DNA of 7,992 bases from CF-118 sp035689345 (GTDB taxonomy: Bacteria; Chloroflexota; Dormibacteria; Dormibacterales; Dormibacteraceae), in assembly GCA_035689345.1 (NCBI GenBank), contig DASSLR010000040.1, positions 1 to 7,992 of the forward strand, given 5' to 3'. This document shows, piece after piece, positions 1-5,333 of the stretch (position 1 is the first letter of the stretch; each line of letters starts with the position of its first letter). A program made the position numbers and the translations under genes. Below the pieces are notes generated by a model. It saw nothing but the letters and a program-made list of their open reading frames with translations, was not told the DNA's origin and ran no database searches.

Positions 1-315
1 CCCGCACGCGTGCATCACGCCCGGCACCTCGGACGAGAACGGCACGCCCGACTGCTCGTCTATCGGCAGCGCGTCCATGTCGGCGCGCAGCAGCACGCAC
101 GGCCCGTCGCCCAGCTCGCCCTTGATCTGGGCCACGACCCCCGTCTTGGCGAGCCCGGCGCGGAACGGGATCCCGAGGTCGCGCAGCCGCGCCTGCACAA
201 GGGTCGACGTCTGCTCTTCCTGGAACCCCATCTCGGGGTGCGAATGAATGGTCCGTCGCGTGGACACGATCTTGGATTCGATCGACTTGGCGGATTCGAG
301 GAGGTCGGAGCTCAT
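1..315 (-). CDS. M20D-family amidohydrolase (hippurate / N-acyl-amino-acid hydrolase type), N-terminal part
   Basis: Reading the minus strand from the ATG at 315 gives 105 codons open to the window edge, so the C-terminal three quarters lie outside. The translation starts MSSDLLESAKSIESKIV, continues with RRTIHSHPEMGFQEEQT, then LLRADMDALPIDEQSG, and ends at GVMHACG. These are the characteristic N-terminal blocks of the M20D metallopeptidase family (hippurate hydrolase, N-acyl-L-amino-acid amidohydrolase, IAA-amino-acid hydrolase): the RxxxHxxPE block, RADMDALP, and the MHACGHD metal site, of which the Cys is a metal ligand. The window stops just before the HD of that site. Members cleave N-acyl groups from amino acids using two divalent metals. 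No signal peptide is visible, so it is probably cytosolic. A TAGATT hexamer ends 7 nt before the ATG, suggesting leaderless transcription. The substrate cannot be told from this part. Confidence 0.9.
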   Translation of the reverse strand, partial: MSSDLLESAKSIESKIVSTRRTIHSHPEMGFQEEQTSTLVQARLRDLGIPFRAGLAKTGVVAQIKGELGDGPCVLLRADMDALPIDEQSGVPFSSEVPGVMHACG

Positions 316-319
316 GAGG

Positions 320-325
320 CAGAAT
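320..325 (+). promoter_or_regulatory. -10-like element for the FAH-family gene (leaderless)
   Basis: CAGAAT (4 of 6 matches to TATAAT) is followed by 7 nt and the ATG at 333. It overlaps the minus-strand TAGATT by three bases, so the two divergent genes would share one promoter core inside a 17-bp gap. A GAGG at 316-319 is 13 nt from the ATG, too far for a good ribosome site, which favours a leaderless reading. Confidence 0.35.
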
Positions 326-328
326 CTA
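323..328 (-). promoter_or_regulatory. -10 element for the amidohydrolase gene (leaderless)
   Basis: On the minus strand, TAGATT (5 of 6 matches to TATAAT) is followed by 7 nt and then the ATG at 315. That spacing puts the transcription start at or next to the A of the ATG, the usual geometry of leaderless mRNAs in GC-rich Gram-positive-type bacteria. No Shine-Dalgarno-like sequence precedes the ATG. No convincing -35 is seen. Confidence 0.5.
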
Positions 329-332
329 GTGC

Positions 333-1205
333 ATGCGGCTGGTCACGTTTCGAACCCCCGGCGGCACGGCCCGGCTCGGAGTGCTGGACGACGCAGGCAA
401 GCAAGTCCTCGAGTTCGCAGCCGCTGCGAGCATGCTCGGCCTCATCGATCAGGGCGAGCTTGGGCTGGAAGCTGTGCGCGAGGCCAAAGTGAAGTGGAGC
501 GGCCGTCACCACGAGCTCTCCGGGGTGGAGCTGCTGGCGCCTCTGCCCGACCCCCGCGGCAACGTCATCGCCATCGGCCGCAACTACCAGGCGCATGCCG
601 CCGAGACGGCGCACCTGGCCGGCCACGAGGTCAGCCCGCCCACGATCTTCACGAAGGCGATCACGTCTCTGACGGAGCCGTTCGCGGACATCGTCATCGA
701 CCCGAGGATCAGCGACAAGATCGACTGGGAGGTCGAGCTGGGGGTCATCATCGGCACCGCCGGCGCCAACATCGCGAAGGCGGCCGCGCGCCGCCACGTC
801 TTCGGCTACACCGCGCTCAACGACGTTTCCGCGCGCGACATCCAGTCAGGATGGGGAGGCCAGTACTTCAAGGGCAAGAGCCTCGACCGCACGTGCCCGA
901 CCGGACCCTGGATCGTGACCGCCGACGAGATCCCCGACCCGCAGAACCTGCGCCTTCAGCTGCGCGTGAACGGCGAGACGAAGCAGGACGCGAACACCGC
1001 CGACATGATCTTCTCCGTCGACGCGATCATCGAATGGGCATCGAAGGGGATGACCCTCCCGGCCGGCACGATCATCGCCACCGGCACGCCCGACGGCGTC
1101 GGCTTCGCGCGCACCCCGCCTGAATTCCTGAAACCGGGCGACGTCATGGAGACCGAGGTGGAAGGCGTGGGCGTGATGCGGAACCGGATCACCTCGCCGG
1201 ACTGA
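333..1205 (+). CDS. Fumarylacetoacetate hydrolase (FAH) family protein
   Basis: A 290-residue protein of the FAH superfamily, which hydrolyses or isomerises acylpyruvates and related 2-oxo diketo acids (fumarylpyruvate hydrolase, acylpyruvase, 2-hydroxyhepta-2,4-diene-1,7-dioate isomerase, oxaloacetate decarboxylase FAHD1). Residues 1-70 form the small N-terminal domain. The catalytic domain follows with IGRNYQAHAAE (81-91), FTKAITS (106-112), the acidic metal ligands E133 and E135 in DWEVELGV, D164 in LNDVSARD, FKGKSLDR (179-186), and GTPDGVG (251-257) near the end. All the usual Mg/Mn ligands and the length are intact, so it should be active. The ATG at 333 gives the normal MRLVTF start. 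It diverges from an amidohydrolase over 17 bp, which hints at joint control and perhaps a shared catabolic route (inference). The exact substrate is not predictable from the sequence. Confidence 0.93.
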   Translation: MRLVTFRTPGGTARLGVLDDAGKQVLEFAAAASMLGLIDQGELGLEAVREAKVKWSGRHHELSGVELLAPLPDPRGNVIAIGRNYQAHAAETAHLAGHEVSPPTIFTKAITSLTEPFADIVIDPRISDKIDWEVELGVIIGTAGANIAKAAARRHVFGYTALNDVSARDIQSGWGGQYFKGKSLDRTCPTGPWIVTADEIPDPQNLRLQLRVNGETKQDANTADMIFSVDAIIEWASKGMTLPAGTIIATGTPDGVGFARTPPEFLKPGDVMETEVEGVGVMRNRITSPD

Positions 1206-1223
1206 TCGGGCGATAAGAAAACT

Positions 1224-1235
1224 CGTTAAGTAACG
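1224..1235. repeat. Perfect inverted repeat CGTTA-AG-TAACG upstream of the regulator gene
   Basis: Two 5-nt arms, CGTTA and TAACG, are separated by AG in the 76-bp gap after the FAH gene, ending 3 bp before the proposed -35. The AT content is high against this genome. A dyad of about 12 bp is the size bound by a LuxR-type HTH dimer, so it could be an operator, possibly for autoregulation (inference). Confidence 0.35.
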
Positions 1236-1238
1236 ACC

Positions 1239-1268
1239 TTGCTCCAGGCCCGCCGCGGGCCATACTGT
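1239..1268 (+). promoter_or_regulatory. Candidate promoter of the PAS-GAF-GAF-LuxR gene
   Basis: TTGCTC at 1239-1244 (-35-like, 4 of 6 to TTGACA) is followed by an 18-bp spacer and TACTGT at 1263-1268 (-10-like, 4 of 6). Transcription would begin near 1275, leaving a leader of only 6-7 nt before the ATG at 1282. No Shine-Dalgarno sequence fits in that leader, so the mRNA would be nearly leaderless. Confidence 0.4.
1247..1261. repeat. Perfect inverted repeat GGCCCG-CCG-CGGGCC in the promoter spacer
   Basis: Arms of 6 nt with a 3-nt centre sit between the proposed -35 and -10 of the regulator gene. Position suggests an operator where binding would block polymerase. It could also be the stem of a weak terminator for the FAH gene that ends at 1205, but no T-tract follows. 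Confidence 0.35.
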
Positions 1269-1281
1269 CTACCCCACCTCG

Positions 1282-2949
1282 ATGCCAGCGGACCCAGATC
1301 AGGACGCACTACCCGTCGCCGTTCTGACCTATGACCTCCGAGGCACGATCACCAGCGCCAACGCCGCCGCTCGAGCCCTCCTCGGCGAAAAGGGCCTGAT
1401 CGGCACCACCGTCGACCAGGCCGGCTGGCTCATCACCGACGCCGCCGGCTGGCACGACCCCGACAACATCCACCCTGCGCTGGCCGCCGCGAGCACGGGC
1501 GAGGCGCAGAGGGGAATCGTCGCCAGGATCACGTCGTCCGACGGCACCGAGAAATGGCTGCAGGTCGACGCCATCCCAACAGCGGCCGAGGTCGTGGTGA
1601 CCCTCACCGACATCACCGACCTCCTCAACGACGCCCGGCTGCCCCGGCCCGGCTACGGCGCGGCGGCCGTGGCCACGGTCAGCGATCACATCGCGGGCGC
1701 GAAGCTCGACCCCCAAGCGATTCTCGAGGCGGCCGTCGACTCGCTCGCCAAGCTCCGGCCGGGCACGTGGATGACGACCATGATCAACAAGGACCCGACG
1801 ACGATGCGCGTCTACGCCGCAAGCGATGTGGACCCGCAGGTCGCCGAATACATCAAGGGCATGGTCCGCCAGACCGACGCCTCACCACCCTTCGGCCTCT
1901 CCAGCCGCGTCGTGGACAGCGGCCAGCCCGTGCTCATGCCCGGCATACCGTTCGCCGATTTCATGGACGCCCTGGACGATGAGACGAAGGCCTTCCTCAA
2001 GGACCACCCGCCTCCGACGTCAGCCCCCGTCGCGCAGATGGGCGTGCTGGTCGTGCCGATGCACGCGCGCGGATCGATCATCGGCACGCTCGGGCTCTTC
2101 GAGCGCCGGTCGAGCAACCCCCTGACCAACCGCGACGTCACCTGGGTGCAGGAGGTCGCCGACCGCATCGGCCTCGCCGCCGACAACGCGCAGCTTTACG
2201 TCGACGCGATCAGCCGGCTCGAGCGCCTGACCGCGCTCCGCAGCGTCCAGCTCGCCATCACCGCCGGCCCCGACCTCAGGCTCACGCTTCGCGTCATCCT
2301 CGACCAGGCCGTGCAGGGCCTCAACGTCGACGCCGCTGACGTCCTTCTCGTCGACGAGTCGGACGGCCTGCTCGGCCTCGTCGCGAGCACGGGCTTCAGG
2401 TCGACCTCGATCCCCGACTACCGGCTGCCCGTCGACGAGGGCATGCCCGGCGAGGCGCTGAAGGGCAGGCGCATCAGCACCCTGACGACCCTGGGCGCGT
2501 TCAGCCAGTTCCGCCGGCGCTCGCTGTTCGCCCGCGAGGGCTTCAAGGCCTACGGCGCCGTGCCGCTGATCGTCCGCGGAAAGCTGACGGGCGTGCTCGA
2601 GGTCTTCCACAGGAGCGCCCTGGAACCGGACCGGGAGTGGTTTGAGTTCCTCGACGCGCTGGCCACCGACGCGGCCCTGGCCATCGAGCACGCCAGCCTG
2701 CAGCAGAGCGCCAGGGAGGGGAGGGCGTCAGGCCCCGCCGGGCCCCGGTCGCCATCGCCCGCCATGAGCTCGGTCGACAAGCAGATCCTCAGCCTCGTCG
2801 CCGAGGGCCTGAGCAACAAGGCGATCGCGGAGAAGATCCACCTAAGCACGCACACGATCAAATTCCACGTCGGCCAGATGCTGGACCGCTCCGGCACCAC
2901 CAACCGCACGGAGCTGGCCCGAAAAGCGACCCGGGAAGGCTGGGTGTAG
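1282..2949 (+). CDS. PAS-GAF-GAF sensory LuxR-family transcriptional regulator
   Basis: A soluble 555-residue regulator. Residues 8-115 look like a PAS domain: LTYDLRGTITSANAAARALL at its start and VVTLTDITDLL at its end are the typical first and last strands. Residues about 140-305 and 315-472 form two GAF domains, each ending with a hydrophobic strand and an amphipathic helix (LADNAQLY in the family; here LAADNAQLY, and ALAIEHASLQ). A Ser/Pro/Gly-rich linker (474-494) leads to a C-terminal LuxR/NarL HTH (495-555) with LVAEGLSNKAIAEKIHLS, the recognition helix THTIKFHV, and NRTELA. There is no REC domain, so control is probably by ligand or redox/gas sensing through PAS and GAF rather than by phosphorylation. 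The usual Arg-Glu at the start of the HTH is replaced (VDKQIL). Targets are unknown; the adjacent signalling operon is an obvious candidate (inference). Confidence 0.9.
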   Translation: MPADPDQDALPVAVLTYDLRGTITSANAAARALLGEKGLIGTTVDQAGWLITDAAGWHDPDNIHPALAAASTGEAQRGIVARITSSDGTEKWLQVDAIPTAAEVVVTLTDITDLLNDARLPRPGYGAAAVATVSDHIAGAKLDPQAILEAAVDSLAKLRPGTWMTTMINKDPTTMRVYAASDVDPQVAEYIKGMVRQTDASPPFGLSSRVVDSGQPVLMPGIPFADFMDALDDETKAFLKDHPPPTSAPVAQMGVLVVPMHARGSIIGTLGLFERRSSNPLTNRDVTWVQEVADRIGLAADNAQLYVDAISRLERLTALRSVQLAITAGPDLRLTLRVILDQAVQGLNVDAADVLLVDESDGLLGLVASTGFRSTSIPDYRLPVDEGMPGEALKGRRISTLTTLGAFSQFRRRSLFAREGFKAYGAVPLIVRGKLTGVLEVFHRSALEPDREWFEFLDALATDAALAIEHASLQQSAREGRASGPAGPRSPSPAMSSVDKQILSLVAEGLSNKAIAEKIHLSTHTIKFHVGQMLDRSGTTNRTELARKATREGWV

Positions 2950-2950
2950 C

Positions 2951-2978
2951 CGGTCGGCTAACGGCAAATAGCCGGCCG
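2951..2978 (+). terminator. Stem-loop directly after the LuxR gene, possible terminator
   Basis: CGGTCGGCTA (2951-2960) pairs with TAGCCGGCCG (2969-2978) as a 10-bp stem with a single U-G wobble and an 8-nt loop. It begins 1 nt after the TAG stop. The stem is strong enough for an intrinsic terminator, but TCTAGCTC follows instead of a U-tract. It may act as a Rho-assisted or mRNA 3'-end-protecting hairpin. Confidence 0.45.
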
Positions 2979-3093
2979 TCTAGCTCATGTACACCATCAG
3001 ATAACAGCAGAGAGAACGGGCGCCCCTATCTTCGAATTGTCGCCAGTGCGGCGGCGGCACGCGGTGGAAAACCAGGGTGGGAGCGCTGAGGAG
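2979..3093 (+). promoter_or_regulatory. Leader region of the kinase/HD-GYP operon with a weak promoter candidate
   Basis: The stretch between the stem-loop and the kinase start holds no gene. TATCTT at 3027-3032 is a -10-like hexamer (4 of 6), immediately preceded by the 8-bp palindrome GGGCGCCC at 3018-3025. I see no good -35. If used, transcription starts near 3039 and leaves a leader of about 55 nt, unlike the short leaders proposed for the neighbouring genes. Confidence 0.3.
3077..3093 (+). promoter_or_regulatory. Ribosome binding site that fixes the kinase start at 3094
   Basis: GTGGGAG at 3077-3083 lies 10 nt before the ATG at 3094, and a second purine run GAGGAG (3088-3093) abuts it. 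The open frame extends upstream to a TTG at 3037, with a GTG at 3046, but those 19 extra residues are basic and low-complexity and lie over the probable promoter. Kinases of this type begin about 10 residues before the glycine-rich loop, which fits 3094. Confidence 0.55.
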
Positions 3094-4944
3094 ATGAGTC
3101 TCGGTCCGGGGGTTCAGCTAGGCCAGTATCGCGTCGTCGAGCGCATCGGCCGCGGCGGCATGGCCACGGTCTACAAGGCCTACCACGCGGCCCTGGATCG
3201 CTACGTCGCGATCAAGGTCCTGCCCGAGTTCTTCGCCGAGGAGGAGGAGTACCGCGACCGCTTCCAGCAGGAGGCGCTGTCGGTCGCTCGGCTGCGGCAC
3301 CCGAACATCCTCACCGTCTACGACTTCGGCCAGGAGCACGGCATCGCGTACCTCGTGCTCGAGCTCGTCAGCGGCGGCACCCTGGCCGACAAGCTCGGCA
3401 CCCGCATGGATATCCACGACACGGTGGCCATGCTGCAGCCGCTCGCCGACGCTCTCGACCACGCGCACAAGCACGGCGTCCTCCACCGCGACATCAAGCC
3501 TTCGAACATCCTTCTGCACCACGACGGCACCCCGGTGCTCGCCGACTTCGGTCTCGCCAAGATGGCCGAGTCGGTGCGCCGCATCACCGCGAGCGGCATC
3601 GTGATGGGCACCCCGGAGTACATGTCGCCGGAGCAGGCCGCGGGCGAGGCTCTCGGCCCGCCATCCGACCTCTACTCCTTCGCGATCGTCGCGTACGAGA
3701 TGCTCACCGGCCGCGTGCCGTTTCAGGCGGACACGCCTGCGGCCGTCCTTCTCTCACACCTCAACAAGGCGATGCCCGCCATGCACGAGCTGCGCGGCGA
3801 GCTGTCGCGTCACGCCGAAGACGCGCTGCGGAGGGCGCTGGCCAAGTCGCCCGCCGACAGGTTCGCGACCGCGGCCGATTTCGTCAGTGCCCTCACTCCC
3901 GCGGCTTGGCCCACGGCCGGCAACGAGCCGGCCGTGGCCACCGTGGGTGTTGCCACCTCATCGCGACCGCCCAGCGGGCCGACGAGGAGACCGCCGTCGG
4001 TGCTCGTCGTCGACGACGGCGCCGCCAACCGCGAGCTCATCGAGGCGTGCCTCGCGGGCGTCGAGTGCGAGGTCCGGCTGGCGGAGGACGGCCACGCCGC
4101 GCTCGCCGCGGTGGAGAGCCGCCCACCCGACCTGGTGCTCCTCGACGTGCAGATGCCCGGCATGGACGGCTACGAGGTGTGCCGGCGCATCAAGGAGGAC
4201 CACAAGCTCATCCCCGTCGTCATGATCACCGCCCTCAACAACGTCCCCGACCGGGTCACCGCGCTGGACGCCGGGGCCGACGACTTCATGTCCAAGCCCG
4301 TCGAGCGCATCGAGCTGGTGGCGCGCGTCAAGTCGGCGCTGCGCCTGAAGGCCATGTACGACAAGCTCGACAACGCCGAGCAGGTCATCTACGCGCTGGC
4401 CGCGGCGGTGGAGGCGAAAGAGGCGCACACCAGCCGCCACACGCGCCGGGTCGCCGACGCGGCGCGGCGCATCGGCGAGCGGCTGGGCCTCGGCGAGGAG
4501 GAGCTGGAGCTGCTCTACCGCGGCGCGCTCCTGCACGACGTCGGCAAGATCGGCATCCAGGACTCGATCCTGGCCAAGCCGGGTCCCCTCGACTCGCAGG
4601 AGCTCGCCAAGGTGCGCGAGCACCCGCAGATCGGCGTCGACATCGTGCGCCCGCTGCGCTCGACGACGGACATCGTGCCCACCATCCTCCACCACCACGA
4701 ATGGTTCGACGGCCGCGGCTATCCGCACGGATTGCGCGGCCAGGAGATTCCTGTGCACGCGCGCGTGGTGGCCGTATGCGACGCGTACGACTCGATGGTC
4801 TCCGACCGACCGTACCGAGCGGGGCGGTCGGTCGAAGAGACCGTGCGGATCCTGCAGGCCGGGGCCGGCAAGCAGTGGGACCCCGACCTCGTTTCTCTGT
4901 TCCTGGCCGAGCTGGCGAAGATCGTGGGGGTGACAGCGGCTTGA
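3094..4944 (+). CDS. Ser/Thr protein kinase - REC receiver - HD-GYP phosphodiesterase fusion
   Basis: A 616-residue soluble protein with three complete signalling domains. Residues 12-268 are a Hanks-type kinase: glycine loop GRGGMATVY (19-27), catalytic K41 in VAIK, E60 of helix C, HRDIKPSN (131-138; D133, N138), DFG (151-153) and GTPEYMSPEQ (172-181). A Pro/Ala-rich linker (269-301) leads to a REC domain (302-420) with D307, D308, phospho-acceptor D351 in LLDVQMPGMDG, T379 and K401. Residues 425-610 are an HD-GYP domain with H449, HD (481-482), K485, H510, HH (534-535), GRGYP (540-544) and CDAYD (562-566), which is the metal-binding set of active c-di-GMP (or cGAMP) phosphodiesterases. REC-HD-GYP is the RpfG layout; the N-terminal kinase is the unusual part. 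There are no transmembrane or PASTA segments, so it acts in the cytosol. The stop overlaps the next start (TTGA). All catalytic residues look intact. Confidence 0.93.
   Translation: MSLGPGVQLGQYRVVERIGRGGMATVYKAYHAALDRYVAIKVLPEFFAEEEEYRDRFQQEALSVARLRHPNILTVYDFGQEHGIAYLVLELVSGGTLADKLGTRMDIHDTVAMLQPLADALDHAHKHGVLHRDIKPSNILLHHDGTPVLADFGLAKMAESVRRITASGIVMGTPEYMSPEQAAGEALGPPSDLYSFAIVAYEMLTGRVPFQADTPAAVLLSHLNKAMPAMHELRGELSRHAEDALRRALAKSPADRFATAADFVSALTPAAWPTAGNEPAVATVGVATSSRPPSGPTRRPPSVLVVDDGAANRELIEACLAGVECEVRLAEDGHAALAAVESRPPDLVLLDVQMPGMDGYEVCRRIKEDHKLIPVVMITALNNVPDRVTALDAGADDFMSKPVERIELVARVKSALRLKAMYDKLDNAEQVIYALAAAVEAKEAHTSRHTRRVADAARRIGERLGLGEEELELLYRGALLHDVGKIGIQDSILAKPGPLDSQELAKVREHPQIGVDIVRPLRSTTDIVPTILHHHEWFDGRGYPHGLRGQEIPVHARVVAVCDAYDSMVSDRPYRAGRSVEETVRILQAGAGKQWDPDLVSLFLAELAKIVGVTAA
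3911..3937 (+). repeat. Perfect 11-bp hairpin inside the kinase-REC linker
   Basis: CCACGGCCGGC (3911-3921) and GCCGGCCGTGG (3927-3937) are perfect inverted repeats around a 5-nt loop, AACGA. It encodes residues about 273-281 in the low-complexity linker between the kinase and REC domains. A stem this strong could slow ribosomes between domains or mark the join of a former gene boundary. No U-tract follows, so it is not a standard terminator. Confidence 0.6.
4926..4933 (+). promoter_or_regulatory. Ribosome binding site for the TTG-started REC gene
   Basis: GGGGGTGA lies within the 3' end of the kinase gene, 7 nt before the TTG at 4941. No ATG or GTG in frame fits the start of the REC fold, and the TTG overlaps the preceding TGA as TTGA. 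Together these decide the TTG start. Confidence 0.55.
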
Positions 4945-5333
4945 GCGACCTGATCCTCGTCGTCGAGGACAACCTGACGAATCAGCTGCTGACGACGTCG
5001 GTGCTCATGCGCGACGGGTTCGAGGCGGACGTGGCGGACTGCGCCGAGGACGCGCTGGAGTTCCTCAAGCGGCGCCGGCCGGACCTGATCCTCATGGACG
5101 TGCAGCTGCCCGGCATGGACGGGTTGACGTTCACGCGCATGTTGCGCTCCGTGCCCGAGGCGGCCGGCATCCCGGTGGTCGCGCTGACGTCGCACGCGAT
5201 GATGGGCGACCGCGAGACGGCGCTGGCGGCCGGCTGCGCCGCCTACATGTCCAAACCGATCGACACGCGCACGTTGAGCGCCGACCTGCGCGCGATTCTC
5301 GAGCAGTTCAGACAACCTGCCCTCAGCGCATGA
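4941..5333 (+). CDS. Single-domain response regulator (CheY/DivK-like receiver)
   Basis: A 130-residue protein made of one REC domain and no output domain. It starts at a TTG that overlaps the kinase-fusion stop by 4 nt, giving MSDLILVVEDN. Key residues are present: acidic pair E9-D10, phospho-acceptor D53 in LILMDVQLPGMDG, T83 in ALTSHAM and K105 in MSKP. The DN-x2-N-x3 pattern after the acidic pair and ALTSHAM are typical of receivers that partner hybrid-type histidine kinases, such as DivK and phosphorelay shuttles. With no effector domain it should work by protein contact or as a phosphate shuttle. Likely partners are the products on either side, the REC of the kinase/HD-GYP fusion and the histidine-kinase-like protein (inference). 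It is not a recent copy of the fusion's REC: similarity is limited to family motifs. Confidence 0.9.
   Translation: MSDLILVVEDNLTNQLLTTSVLMRDGFEADVADCAEDALEFLKRRRPDLILMDVQLPGMDGLTFTRMLRSVPEAAGIPVVALTSHAMMGDRETALAAGCAAYMSKPIDTRTLSADLRAILEQFRQPALSA

Noticed and set aside
248..1123. Long plus-strand open frame across the FAH gene
   Set aside because: The translation is Arg/His/Pro-rich low-complexity sequence with no domain, a frame shadow of the FAH gene in GC-rich DNA.
2020..2691. 223-codon minus-strand open frame opposite the GAF domains
   Set aside because: Composition and lack of motifs mark it as an antisense shadow.
3037..3093. TTG (3037) or GTG (3046) start for the kinase fusion
   Set aside because: The added residues are basic and unlike kinase N-termini, and the region overlaps the likely promoter; ATG 3094 has a purine-rich ribosome site at good spacing.
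3958..4758. 266-codon minus-strand open frame opposite the REC/HD-GYP region
   Set aside because: No recognisable domain; composition is that of the antisense frame of a GC-rich gene.
3906..4940. Upstream extension of the REC reading frame through the kinase fusion gene
   Set aside because: It is an Arg/Gly/Pro-rich shadow of the kinase-REC-HD-GYP gene. The real REC fold begins only at the TTG at 4941.
4003..5333. Recent duplication giving the two REC domains
   Set aside because: The receivers share only family motifs (DVQ-x-PGMDG, SKP) and differ elsewhere, including around the acidic pair and the Thr switch, so no recent copy.
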